Positions 51,171 to 60,295 of a stretch of 64,000 nucleotides of DNA are shown piece by piece. Within the stretch, counting starts at the first letter, position 1, and each line of letters begins with the position of its first letter. The notes under the pieces are model-generated. The model had not been told where the DNA came from. It did not search any database and saw only the letters and a list, made by a program, of their open reading frames with translations. The stretch is from Thermoleophilum album (GTDB lineage: Bacteria; Actinomycetota; Thermoleophilia; Solirubrobacterales; Thermoleophilaceae): the NCBI RefSeq assembly GCF_900108055.1, contig NZ_FNWJ01000002.1:382382-446381 (forward strand), written 5' to 3'. A program made the translations under genes and the position numbers.

Positions 51171-51172
51171 TT

Positions 51173-51188
51173 AGTGTTCGCGCACACT
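51173..51188. promoter_or_regulatory. Inverted repeat AGTGT-N6-ACACT
   Basis: Perfect 5-bp arms with a TTCGCG-type spacer, immediately after the 30-bp tandem repeat. Operator-like, no regulator assigned. Confidence 0.3.
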
Positions 51189-51504
51189 ATGCACGCTAAT
51201 GCGGATTATGTAAAGCTACCGCGACCGATCTGAGCTTTCGAATCTGTTCCCGGCCGCGCCGCCTCGGTAGGTCGCCTTGCGCTGACGCCACTGCTGCCGT
51301 AGGGTGGTCGTCCCCCTGGACCCTCACTTCCGTTCGAGCTCGGGGGGCGAATCTCCGCGGTTCGTCGCTTAGAGCAGCGAACGGAATGCGACTGGAGCGG
51401 TGCTCCCGCGGTGCGCCAGCGTTCGGCGCGGCGTGCGCCGGTGATCACTCGGCTTCGGCGCAGCCGGCGACACAGCTTCACGGATGGTCAAAAGGAGCGC
51501 GAAC

Positions 51505-54500
51505 TTGGCGAAGACGTGGTTGCTCGGGCGAGCCTGCCGTGGGCGGCGATCGGCCGGGAGCGAAAGGTGTCGTCGGCGACGTTGGCGAGGGCTTACCGCT
51601 GTTGCTGCGGTCGCGTTGCTGGGACTCGCGTTTTGCGGCGCGGCAGATGCCGGCACCTACGTCGTCTACCAGTGCGAGAACGGCAGCGGCGACGCCGGCC
51701 AGCCGATAAACGGCATCGGCGCCGCAGCGACGCTGTACGCCTCGTGCCCAGCGCCGCGCGACAACTTCCAGGGCATCGTCGCTGGCGTGGCGCGCAGTAC
51801 GCTGACATTCGGCAACGGAGCGCACGCCTTCTACCACTTTCAGGCGCCCGGCCCGAACCGCCTTCGCTGGGTCTTTCTGCACGCCTCGATGATGTGCGGC
51901 GGAAAGGGCTGGTACAGCGGGCTTTTCGACGGCGGCTTCGGCTGGTTTTGGGGCTACGACGCTGGCCAGCTGGGGGCTGAGAAAGCCTGCCTCAGCGACT
52001 GGGTGCCCGACGGTCAGCGTCCCTATGTCGCTGTCAGTGCCGGCATGCGGGCGGCGGTCAGGTGGGGCATTCTCTGCCGCGCTGTCGCCTGCCCGGCCGA
52101 CACCGGCGACCCGTCTTATCGCTTCCGCGCTGGCGCTTCGTCACTGATTTTCACGGTCGAGGACCCTGCCGGCGCGCAGGTGCGCTTGACGGGTGGCGGC
52201 CTTGCCAGTGGTCGCTGGGTGTCCGGCGTGCAGGACCTCACCTACGACGCCGTCGACGACGCCGGCGTTCGCCGGGTAGCCCTCGTAATCGACCAGCAAT
52301 CGCCGCGCTTCCAGGACTTCGACTGCCGGGACGCGACCTTCCCGGCGCTCAAGAACCCCTACTACGGAACCGGCGACGGTTGGCAGCAAGAGTGGGAAGC
52401 AGCGAAGGCGCGCCCGACCTACGCGAGTTTCCAGCCGTGCCCGAGCGTGTATGGCGGTCGCTACACGGTTAACACCGGGGAGCTCGCTGACGGGGAGCAT
52501 CAGGTGCGGTTGGCCGCGGTCGATGCGGCTGCCAACTTCTCGGTGGACCCAAACGCCTACGTCGTGCGCGTCGACAACACCGCACCTCCCGAGGTGACCG
52601 TCGAGGTCGACCCCTCCCCTCGCTCGCTGAATCCTCAAGATCCCTCCGCGTGGCGGCGGGAGAACAGGTTCACGGTGCGGTGGCGCAACCCCGACCGGCT
52701 CGGTGGCTCCCCCTACGGCACGGTCGAGTGGGAGCTATGTCGGCTCGACGGTCAGCGCTGCAGCATTCACTCGCGGCTCGTAGATGGCGAGGGAGGTGCG
52801 CGCAACGCCATCACAACTCAAGTCCCGGAGATCGGTGAGTGGCAGCTGCGGCTGCGGCTCCGTGACGACGCGGGTCACGCGGGACCTTGGTCAGCCGCCC
52901 GCATCCTGCGCTTCGACGACCGAACGCCGCCGCCGTCCTCTCCAGCGCACGCCAACGGCTGGTTGAACGATCGCGAGGCCGCTGATTATGCGCAGCGGAT
53001 CACGTTGGACCCGTACGTCCTCCGGAACCTGAGTGCTGTGATTCCGCCCTCTGCTATCGCCGGTTATTCCGTGGCCTTCGATCGCGATCCCGACGACACG
53101 CTCGACGTACCGGCGAACGGCGATCGCGCAGGCCTCTTCCCGGCTATTTGGCAGCTCCACGATCTGCCGGAGGGCGAACACGAGGTACGCGCCAAAGCGA
53201 TCACCGGGTCGGGAGTCGCCCACCCGGCAGTACAGCGAGCAACGCTGCACGTCGATCGCACACCGCCGGTTGCGTTCACCAACGCTGGCCCTCCCGGTCG
53301 CTGGCACACCCAGCCGGTGACGGTCACTGTTACTGCCCGCGACCAACAGCGGCTATCGGGCATGCAGCGCGACGAGACGCAAGAAGACCCCGGCGGTTAC
53401 GTGCGCATTCAGGGACCGGACGGCGACCAGCTGTGCGCCGGCGAGACCCACGAAGAGGCGAGCTGCACGGTCACGCTGCGCCGCGATGGCCGCCACCAGA
53501 TCGTTTACGAGGCGGTTGACGTCGCCGGCAACAGCAGCGGCGAGCGATCGATCGTGGTGCTCGTCGATGCGACGGCGCCAAGTGGCTGGATCGACACGCC
53601 GCCGGCCGACGACCCCGCGCGTGTCATTGGGCGGGTGACAGACGGCGTCTCCGGGGTGGCGGGCGCGCGCTTCGAACTGCGGGCCCCTGGCGGTGACTGG
53701 CGGGCGCTGCCCACGGAGAAGCTTGCTGCTGACTTATTCGCCGCGCAGCTTCCCGATGACCGGCTCGCGCCGGGACCCTACGAGGTGCGGCTGCTTGCCA
53801 AGGACAACGCGGGGAACGTCGCTGAGATCGAGCAGCTCCGTGACCCCGCCGGTCACCTGGTCCCTGCGCGGTTCAACTTTCCCCTACGCCTGCGTCCTCG
53901 TTTCGAGCTGGCGCAGCGGCGCGCCGGGGCGCACCGGCGGAGCCCGCAGCTCGTCGCCATCGCCCTGCTTCGAGGGCGCACGGTGCGCGTGTTCGGACGC
54001 GTCGAGCCGCGCGGGCAAGGCCGCGTTCGGCTTGTCGTACGGGCCGGCTCGACGCGCCGCGTGATCGAGTGCCGTTTGCGGTCCGGACGGTTTTCGGCCA
54101 GTACAAGCCTGCGAAGAGTGGCCCGGCGCGTCGGTGTGACGCTTCTCTATTCCGGCAGCGCCGAGCTTGCGCCAGCGCGCCTCAGCTTCGTGGCGAAACG
54201 GAGCGGTGGCGAGGGACTGCGGGGAGTGGCACGCCTCGACCTCGACGTGGTACCCGAAGCCTTGCCCTTCGGTAGCGGCACTGCGATCGAGGGGCGGCTG
54301 ATGGCGCCGGACGGGCGGCCCCTCGGAGGTACCCGCATCACGGTCGCACGGCAGCCGCTTGGTGACTGGGGAGTGGAGTCGCTGGGCGCGGTAGTTACCG
54401 AGCCGGACGGCCGGTTCGCGTTGCAGGTGCCGGCTGGACCGAGCGCCCAGCTCGCGTTCACGTACTCGGGAAGCTCGACGCTGCTTCCGCTCGTTGCCAC

Positions 54501-54849
54501 GATCCCTGTGCGGGTCTCGGGTCGCGTGACCCTTCGCCTTTCGAGGCGTGCACTCCGCAACGGCCAGACGCTGCGCTTGTCGGGCCGCGTGTTCGGGGGG
54601 TACGTCCCGCGGCCGGGCCTGGTGGTCGCCTTGCAGGCGCTGGCGGCAGATACGTGGCGCACCTTTCAAACCGTCCGCACCGACGGCGCCGGCCGCTTCA
54701 CCTCGACTTACACGTTCCGGGCCACGCTGGTGAAGAGCCGCTACCGCCTGCGAGCGCTCGTGCTGCGCGACCAGGACTGGCCATATGAGCCGGCGGCTAG
54801 TCCGATCGCTCGGGTGACGGTGACCCCGAGCAGCAGGGGGCACCGGTGA
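51505..54849 (+). CDS. Giant secreted Ig-like repeat protein
   Basis: About 1114 residues. A long basic N-region and hydrophobic core (LTAVAAVALLGLAFCGAADA) form a signal peptide. An N-terminal Cys/Trp/Gly-rich domain follows (GTYVVYQCENGSGDAGQPIN; WVFLHASMMCGGKGWYSGLF), then at least five Ig/cadherin-like beta modules recognisable by VDxTAP/VDRTPP boundaries (VRVDNTAPPEVTVEV, LHVDRTPPVAF, VLVDATAPSGW), and a C-terminal pair of carboxypeptidase-regulatory-like modules (RLSGRVFGGYVPRPGLVVAL). No anchor or sortase motif. A TTG at 51505 is best spaced from AAAAGGAG (51490-51497); ATG 51484 is the alternative. GTGA overlap with the subtilase. Confidence 0.85.
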   Translation: MAKTWLLGRACRGRRSAGSERCRRRRWRGLTAVAAVALLGLAFCGAADAGTYVVYQCENGSGDAGQPINGIGAAATLYASCPAPRDNFQGIVAGVARSTLTFGNGAHAFYHFQAPGPNRLRWVFLHASMMCGGKGWYSGLFDGGFGWFWGYDAGQLGAEKACLSDWVPDGQRPYVAVSAGMRAAVRWGILCRAVACPADTGDPSYRFRAGASSLIFTVEDPAGAQVRLTGGGLASGRWVSGVQDLTYDAVDDAGVRRVALVIDQQSPRFQDFDCRDATFPALKNPYYGTGDGWQQEWEAAKARPTYASFQPCPSVYGGRYTVNTGELADGEHQVRLAAVDAAANFSVDPNAYVVRVDNTAPPEVTVEVDPSPRSLNPQDPSAWRRENRFTVRWRNPDRLGGSPYGTVEWELCRLDGQRCSIHSRLVDGEGGARNAITTQVPEIGEWQLRLRLRDDAGHAGPWSAARILRFDDRTPPPSSPAHANGWLNDREAADYAQRITLDPYVLRNLSAVIPPSAIAGYSVAFDRDPDDTLDVPANGDRAGLFPAIWQLHDLPEGEHEVRAKAITGSGVAHPAVQRATLHVDRTPPVAFTNAGPPGRWHTQPVTVTVTARDQQRLSGMQRDETQEDPGGYVRIQGPDGDQLCAGETHEEASCTVTLRRDGRHQIVYEAVDVAGNSSGERSIVVLVDATAPSGWIDTPPADDPARVIGRVTDGVSGVAGARFELRAPGGDWRALPTEKLAADLFAAQLPDDRLAPGPYEVRLLAKDNAGNVAEIEQLRDPAGHLVPARFNFPLRLRPRFELAQRRAGAHRRSPQLVAIALLRGRTVRVFGRVEPRGQGRVRLVVRAGSTRRVIECRLRSGRFSASTSLRRVARRVGVTLLYSGSAELAPARLSFVAKRSGGEGLRGVARLDLDVVPEALPFGSGTAIEGRLMAPDGRPLGGTRITVARQPLGDWGVESLGAVVTEPDGRFALQVPAGPSAQLAFTYSGSSTLLPLVATIPVRVSGRVTLRLSRRALRNGQTLRLSGRVFGGYVPRPGLVVALQALAADTWRTFQTVRTDGAGRFTSTYTFRATLVKSRYRLRALVLRDQDWPYEPAASPIARVTVTPSSRGHR

Positions 54850-57731
54850 ACACGAGGTGTTGGTGCGGAGGGCGGTTGCAAGTCCAACCCTCGTGCCTGG
54901 CAGTGGCCGCCGGCCTCTTGCTAGCCCTTGCAGTCGCGCCATCCGCCCCCGGGTTCACACGGGCGCCGCAGGGCGGCGCCGCCTCGGTGCGCGTCGGGAA
55001 CCTCGCGCGTCCCGCGCTTGTCACCGCACCCCGCGGCCTCGACCCACGCCTGCGCGACGCGCGCGGGGCGGTACGCGTAGTAATCCTCGCTCGCGGCGCG
55101 CGCTTACTTGAGCCGGCGTTCAAGGCGGCCCTCGAGGTAGCGCGTGCAAGCGCGGTGTCGCCGGCGAGCGCGCGGCGGATCACTCGCGATCGCGGGTTCG
55201 CAAGGCGCCTCGCCCTGCGCGAGGAACGCGAGCGCGAACGAGGGATCGCGCTGCTCCGCCGCAAGGCGCTGCCGGCCGGCGAGCTACTGGTGCGGCTCGC
55301 GCGCCGGGTAGCCCTACTGGGCGGGACCACGGTCGAAGCGCATCCCTTGTCAATGACGCTGACCGCGGTCGTCCCCGCTCGCTCGCTGCCCAAGTTGGCG
55401 CGCGAGCCGCTGGTGTTCTCGATTCAGCCGGCCCGAACGGAGCGCCCGGCGGTGTGGGCAGGGAGCGAGGCGGTCGGTGCGCCCACCTGGTGGGGGCAAG
55501 GGCTCTTCGGTCAGCTCGCAACCGGGGCCCCCGCCGATGCGAACGGCAGCGGCCCCGACCTTTACGTTGTGGGAGACCTGATCGACGCCGAACACCCCGC
55601 CTACCGCCGCCTGCTGGAAGCGGGGCGGTTCCTGGTTCCCCCCGGGCAGAGGCCTACCTGCCCCGCCGGGGTCTCGGGCGGCGGCGATCCTTGCAAGCAC
55701 GGAACGATGATTGTTGCCATGGCCGTCGGCCAGGGCTGCCCCAGCGAGCACGGCGCAATCTGTGAGCTGACCAGTGACCGGCGGCAATTGGGAATTGCCC
55801 CCGGTCTCGACAAGCTGCTGATGAGCGGCGACGATCCACCGGGCGGGTTCAACGATCAGCTGTTTTGCGGTGGTCGCGGATTGCCTCCGTTCAGCGCCGC
55901 ATCTTGGGCGCTCGGTGAGGCGGTGCCCTTCGAGAGCAACTGCGGCTCGGGCGTCTGGCCGATCGCCGCCGATCCGGCCGAGAACGCCTCGGTGAGTTAC
56001 GGCGGCGACGCGCAGGTGACCGATCCCGACGACGACGCCTTCGATCAAGCCCGCGACATTGGGCTCTGGTCCTTGTCTCTCTTCTCGGCGGCGGCGGCCG
56101 GCAACTTGGGTGCAAGCTACGACCGTGGAAGTCGCGCCAAGTGCATGGGCTTCAACGAGTTCTGCGTCGGCTCGTTCACTCCCGGAGCGAACCTCACCGA
56201 CCGAAGCGACGACAGGGTGTCCGACTTCTCAGCGCGAGGGCCTACCCCCGGTGGCCGCAAGAAGCCCGACATCGTCGCCGTCGGTCAGGGGTTCGGAGGC
56301 TTTCCAAACCCCTTCTGGCGCAGCTCCGGCCAGCCCCTGTACACAGGTGGAGAGACCGGCACCTCCTTTTCGGCTCCGCAAGCGGCCGGTGCAGCGGTAC
56401 TGCTGCACAGCGTCGGTGTCACCGACCCGCTAGCCCGCAAGGCGCTTTTGATCAACTCCGCATACAAGCCGCCCACCCTCGGCTGCCCCCAGGACGCCGG
56501 CGCAGGGCGCGACGCGGCCGGGTTCAGCCCGACCTGGGGGTTCTGGGACCCGTGCTGGGGCTGGGGCGCGCTCGATCTCGACCGGGCCTGGCGAGAGCGG
56601 GCGAACTGGGCGTCCGGTTGGGCGCGGCCAGGCAAACCGGCTTTCTACCGCGTACGCCTCGAAGGCTCCGACGACCGTGCAACCGTTGCTTGGTACCGCC
56701 GCGGCACCTTCCGCCCGCTGCCTTACCTCGGGGGCGAGCTAATCCTCTACACGCTCACCGATCTTGACCTCGAGCAGATAACCCCGACCGGTGCACGCGA
56801 ACAACTATCTGGATCGCGCATCGACAACGTCGAGCAGGTGCGTGGCGGGCAAGGCCCATACCCGCGCAGCGCGATCTACAAGGTGGTCGCGCGCTCGACC
56901 GTCGAAGGTCAGCGCGAGGAGCGCTTCGCGATCGCAGCCACCAGGCCGCTCACGCCGCTTGTCGCACCGGTGCCGGAGATCAGTGCCTCGCGCGGTCGCG
57001 GGGGCGCGACCACGATCGGGGACGGCGACACGCTCAGCGTCACGGTCCGGAACCCGTCCGACGAGCTCCAAGCGAGCGGCGTTAACGTCGAAGTCGTTCT
57101 CCCCCGCCACCTCGTTACCAGCGACTCGACGCGACTTCAGCTCGGCAACCTCGCTCCCGGCGAGCAAGTCACTTTCGAGCTTGCCTTCCGCGCCGTGCAG
57201 GAAGGGAGCGACCCGATCAGGGTCTACAGTCGCGCCTCCGCGCTTGGCGAGGAGTTGAGCGACGAGCGCGCGGTGCAGGCGACCGGCCAAGCGCCGTCCC
57301 CCGTGCCCCCGCCGCCCTCAAACTCAAGCGACCAGCCTGGGCGCGGCTCGAGCGGTACCGCCCATGTTGAGACACCGACGCCTCCCCCACTCCCGTCGCC
57401 GACTGGGCCGACGCCACGCACCCGGCGCCTCAACCCGCTTCTCGGCACACCTGCTGCGCGGTTGCGTGGGCGCACCGTCAGCGTCGCCTTCACTGCCCGG
57501 ACGGCGCGGGGATGGCGGGCGCACCTCAGCTACCGAATTGGGCGACGCACAGTTCGCCGGGTGATGCGTCTGCGCTGTCGCCGAGTCCGCCGCGGCCGCG
57601 TTTCGTGCCGCGGCAGAATGCGCCTCGGCGATCCTGTGCCCGTGCGCGCACGGCTCACGGTCAAGGTCACGCGGCCCGGCGATCGCTCGTACCTGCCCTT
57701 CGCACGAATAATCCGGATCGCGGCCCGCTAG
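54846..57731 (+). CDS. Secreted S8 (subtilisin-like) serine protease
   Basis: 961 residues. Signal peptide (LAVAAGLLLALAVAPSAPGF), pro-region (about 50-205), then catalytic domain with Asp244 (VVGDLIDAEHPAY), His285 (DPCKHGTMIVAMAVGQ), oxyanion Asn in AAAAGNLG, and Ser507 (GETGTSFSAPQAAGAAVLLH). The Asp motif DLIDAEHP is one residue shorter than usual DTGI-x-x-x-HP. C-terminal Ig-like and CARDB-type modules, a Pro/Ser linker (about 815-860) and a basic Arg-rich end. Its GTG overlaps the Ig-protein stop, so both are made together; processing of the partner is a natural hypothesis. Confidence 0.9.
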   Translation: MNTRCWCGGRLQVQPSCLAVAAGLLLALAVAPSAPGFTRAPQGGAASVRVGNLARPALVTAPRGLDPRLRDARGAVRVVILARGARLLEPAFKAALEVARASAVSPASARRITRDRGFARRLALREERERERGIALLRRKALPAGELLVRLARRVALLGGTTVEAHPLSMTLTAVVPARSLPKLAREPLVFSIQPARTERPAVWAGSEAVGAPTWWGQGLFGQLATGAPADANGSGPDLYVVGDLIDAEHPAYRRLLEAGRFLVPPGQRPTCPAGVSGGGDPCKHGTMIVAMAVGQGCPSEHGAICELTSDRRQLGIAPGLDKLLMSGDDPPGGFNDQLFCGGRGLPPFSAASWALGEAVPFESNCGSGVWPIAADPAENASVSYGGDAQVTDPDDDAFDQARDIGLWSLSLFSAAAAGNLGASYDRGSRAKCMGFNEFCVGSFTPGANLTDRSDDRVSDFSARGPTPGGRKKPDIVAVGQGFGGFPNPFWRSSGQPLYTGGETGTSFSAPQAAGAAVLLHSVGVTDPLARKALLINSAYKPPTLGCPQDAGAGRDAAGFSPTWGFWDPCWGWGALDLDRAWRERANWASGWARPGKPAFYRVRLEGSDDRATVAWYRRGTFRPLPYLGGELILYTLTDLDLEQITPTGAREQLSGSRIDNVEQVRGGQGPYPRSAIYKVVARSTVEGQREERFAIAATRPLTPLVAPVPEISASRGRGGATTIGDGDTLSVTVRNPSDELQASGVNVEVVLPRHLVTSDSTRLQLGNLAPGEQVTFELAFRAVQEGSDPIRVYSRASALGEELSDERAVQATGQAPSPVPPPPSNSSDQPGRGSSGTAHVETPTPPPLPSPTGPTPRTRRLNPLLGTPAARLRGRTVSVAFTARTARGWRAHLSYRIGRRTVRRVMRLRCRRVRRGRVSCRGRMRLGDPVPVRARLTVKVTRPGDRSYLPFARIIRIAAR

Positions 57732-57752
57732 CTCACGCTGCGTCGCGCTCCC

Positions 57753-57793
57753 AGGCTGTGGTTCCTAGCTGTCGGTGACGAGCCTCACAGCCT
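57753..57793 (+). terminator. Long-looped inverted repeat after the protease gene
   Basis: AGGCTGTG (57753-57760) is perfectly complementary to CACAGCCT (57786-57793) across a 25-nt loop. It lies 22 nt after the stop and has no T-run. It could be a terminator or a regulatory hairpin ahead of the SDR gene. Confidence 0.35.
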
Positions 57794-57863
57794 TGTGCTT
57801 GTTGGCGACCACCCGCGTTGGCGCGGCCAGCGGGCTGCTCGCGATAACCCGTACGGCGCCTGC

Positions 57864-57869
57864 ATAGCC
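57864..57869 (+). promoter_or_regulatory. -10-like TAGCCT of a leaderless SDR promoter
   Basis: TAGCCT ends 8 nt before ATG 57878; no ribosome binding site in the gap. Confidence 0.45.
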
Positions 57870-57877
57870 TTGCGCCC

Positions 57878-58663
57878 ATGGCGATCCCTTCACCAACCGA
57901 AACATCCACCGCTCTGATAACCGGTGCCTCGAGCGGCATCGGCCGCGAGTTCGCGCGCCAGCTCGCCGAGCGGGGCCACCACGTCACGCTGGTGGCCCGC
58001 GACGAGCAGCGCTTGCGCGAGCTTCAGCAGGAGCTCGGCGGAGAGAGCCGCGCGCATGTGATCACCTGCGACCTCGCCGACGCCAAGCAGCGCGAGCGGA
58101 TGGCGCAGGCCGTCGAGCGCACCGTCGAGGTGCTTGTCAACAACGCGGGCTTTGGGATCTACAAGCCCTTCGTCGAGAGCGACCGCGAACAGGAGCTGCG
58201 GCAGGTGCGGGTGCTCGTCGAGGCGGTCGTCGACCTCACCGCGCGCTGGCTGCCGGCCATGGTCGAACGGCGGCGCGGCTGCGTCATCAACGTGTCGTCG
58301 GTCTCCGCCTTTCAGCCCCTACCGGGGAACGCTGGCTACGCCGCGGCGAAAGCTCACGTTCTGCTCTTCAGCGAGGCGCTGCACGCCGAGGTCAAACCGA
58401 GCGGCGTGACCGTGACCGCCGTCTGCCCCGGTCCCGTACGCACCGAATTCCAGAAGCGCAACGAGGCTTACTTCGCCGAGCGGCTGCCGGATTTCGTCTG
58501 GCTGGGCCCCGACCGGGTGGCGCGCGACGCAATCGCAGCGGCGGAGGCGGGGAAGCGGGTGGTCATTCCCGGAGGACCGCACGTCCGCGCGGCGTTTGCT
58601 CCCAACCGTTACGTGCCCACATCGCTCTCCCTGCCGGTCGCTGCGCGGCTGATGCGAGCCTGA
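57878..58663 (+). CDS. Short-chain dehydrogenase/reductase (DltE-like classical SDR)
   Basis: 261 residues. Cofactor motif TALITGASSGIGREFARQLA, Asp in TCDLADAKQ, VLVNNAGFGIYKPF, Ser in INVSSVSAFQPLPG, and catalytic YAAAK (NAGYAAAKAHVLLFSEALHA). VTAVCPGPVRTEF completes the classical pattern. Basic residues after strand 2 (VARDEQR) favour NADP. Substrate unknown. Confidence 0.9.
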   Translation: MAIPSPTETSTALITGASSGIGREFARQLAERGHHVTLVARDEQRLRELQQELGGESRAHVITCDLADAKQRERMAQAVERTVEVLVNNAGFGIYKPFVESDREQELRQVRVLVEAVVDLTARWLPAMVERRRGCVINVSSVSAFQPLPGNAGYAAAKAHVLLFSEALHAEVKPSGVTVTAVCPGPVRTEFQKRNEAYFAERLPDFVWLGPDRVARDAIAAAEAGKRVVIPGGPHVRAAFAPNRYVPTSLSLPVAARLMRA

Positions 58664-58699
58664 CGCGCCCCCAAATACGGTCCTCAAGATTTCGAACAG

Positions 58700-59630
58700 T
58701 CAGCTGGCAGGCCCGTCAGCTCGCCCGCGGACCTGCGCGCCGAACTGATAAGCCGCCACACCGTCGAGCGCGCGCAGCGGCACGCGCTCGCCGCTGCGGT
58801 CGAAGAAAGCGACCTGCGCCTGCGCAAGCGAACAGTGCGCGACGGCGCGACCATTCAGCGCTCCGCCATCACCACCTTCGCCCGCTTCGCGCCGCGTGTC
58901 GGCGTACCACCAGCTCGAGCCAGCCGCTGGGCGGGGCGCCGCTTACCTCCCCCTCTGCCTCCCCGCGCTCCTCCTGCAGGGGAACGTAGGTCCAAGCCCA
59001 AATCGGCGCATGCTCGCTCCCCCAGTTGTGACCGAGCATCGTCGGCCATTCACGGAGCTCGAGCGGTGGCTCGTCGCCGATCGACACCGTGCCGGACATG
59101 CTTCCCCAGGGCACCGGAGTCTCCGTCTTCGCGCGCGGGAACGGGGTGCGATAAAGGAAACTCGGCGAAAGCGGGCGAGCGGGACTCTCCAGCGGCCGCA
59201 CTGCAAGCTGCCAGCGAACGATCGAGGACGCGTCGCGCGAGGCGCCTTGCCGGCGCTCGTTCAAGTTCCCGGCGGCGCGATCGACGAAACCCTCTGGCTG
59301 GGCAGCGGCCTCCTCGGCGGTCAAACGGGGACAACGACCCTCGAGTTGCAGCGTCCCCTCTTTCTCCCACAACCGAGCTTCGGCCGCGACCACCAAACCC
59401 GGCCGGAGCTGCGCCACCGGTTGCGTATCGCGGGCCTGCAGCACCTGGCTACGTTCACCGTCGAACCAGGTCAGCCAGGCGCTGCCGAGTGGCTCGCCAC
59501 GCGCTCGCCACAGGAACGTCTGCCGCAGCCACAGGGCACGACGACCAGCGGGATCGAAGGCGCGCACAAAGAAACTTTCGTAGCCCGCCCACGACGCGCC
59601 GCAGCAGCTTCCCCGCGGCTCCACGCGCAC
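58700..59630 (-). pseudogene. AttH/CrtC-like (lipocalin-fold) gene, frameshifted and internally shortened
   Basis: From GTG 59630 the frame reads YESFFVRAFDPAGRRALWLR, LGSAWLTWFDGERSQV and TMLGHNWGSEHAPIWAWTYV, the hallmarks of AttH/tocopherol-cyclase-like proteins, and stops at 58869. The expected C-terminal block appears in another minus frame: WWYADTRREAGEGGDGG, then AVAHCSLAQAQVAFF and DGVAAYQFGAQVRG, ending at TGA 58700-58702. About 100 residues of the family's second half are missing between the two. The gene therefore looks broken by a frameshift plus deletion near 58925-58980. Confidence 0.65.
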
Positions 59631-59643
59631 ACGCCAAGCGTAG

Positions 59644-59695
59644 CCCTAAGGCGTAGTTCGAATAGTCCTAAGGGCGCCGCCCTAATCGCCCTAAT
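59644..59695. promoter_or_regulatory. Cluster of CCTAA elements upstream of the AttH-like gene
   Basis: Four CCTAA cores in 52 bp: CCCTAAGG (59644-59651), CCTAAGGG (59667-59674) and a tandem 9-bp repeat CGCCCTAAT (59678-59686, 59687-59695). A minus-strand -10-like TACGCT (59637-59642) ends 6 nt before the AttH-like GTG, so the cluster occupies the promoter region. It looks like a multi-site operator. Confidence 0.45.
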
Positions 59696-59727
59696 GCGTG
59701 GCTCTAGCCCCGAGGTAATTACGCGAC

Positions 59728-60249
59728 TTAACTCAGCCGCGTCTCCAGGGCGATCGGATTGGTGATGCAGTAGACGCCCGGGCAGCGTTCGTCACTCAAA
59801 CGCTTGATTCGCTCGAGCTCTTCGCGCGGCGCTTCAGCGCTGGCGTCGAGCTCCCACACGATGCGTTCGACCGGCGGGTCGTCAGCCACACCGAGAGCGC
59901 GCGCCTGGTCGACCGTCGCAGCTACCCGAGCACGCAAGGCGCGCAGACGGATACCTGCGCGCGAAGCCTCCAACGCATAGGTCATCGCGTAACAGGCGAC
60001 CCCGCCCCACAGGCAGTAAACGAGGGGGTTAGGCGCGCTGCCTGTGCCCCCGAGGGGCGGCGGGAAGTCCGCTTCCAGACGAACCGTCGAACCGTTCGCA
60101 AGTGGAACCTCACCGACGAACTGCGGTCCTTCGCCGAGGTTCCATTCCCCCTCGAGACTCACCGACATGCGCCCCGCCTGACGGTTCGCCGACACCGCTT
60201 GCGCGGTCGCACTGACGGCGTCGACCGCCACGTTGTTGATGCGGCTCAT
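59728..60249 (-). CDS. OsmC-like protein
   Basis: 173 residues. OsmC fold with cysteines Cys79 and Cys86 (APNPLVYCLWGGVACYAMTY) and Cys156/Cys161 (SDERCPGVYCITNPI). A glutamate-free first motif and extra cysteine separate it from the OsmC at 49001-49429. Strong AAGGAGGAG before the ATG. Second gene of a unit with the MMPL transporter, 39 nt downstream of it. A thiol peroxidase role is inferred from the family. Confidence 0.85.
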   Translation of the reverse strand: MSRINNVAVDAVSATAQAVSANRQAGRMSVSLEGEWNLGEGPQFVGEVPLANGSTVRLEADFPPPLGGTGSAPNPLVYCLWGGVACYAMTYALEASRAGIRLRALRARVAATVDQARALGVADDPPVERIVWELDASAEAPREELERIKRLSDERCPGVYCITNPIALETRLS

Positions 60250-60263
60250 GGTTGCTCCTCCTT

Positions 60264-60295
60264 CCTTCGTCGCTAGGAACCTTCGTCGCTAGGAA
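60264..60295. repeat. 16-bp tandem duplication at the MMPL stop
   Basis: CCTTCGTCGCTAGGAA occurs twice without a gap (60264-60279, 60280-60295). The MMPL stop codon (CTA 60289-60291 on the plus strand) is in the second copy, and the first copy falls in the MMPL-OsmC spacer. It looks like a recent slippage duplication. Confidence 0.8.

Noticed and set aside
51206-51481. Possible 91-codon minus-strand gene in the 51-51.5 kb gap
   Set aside because: Basic, low-complexity, no start context and no family resemblance.
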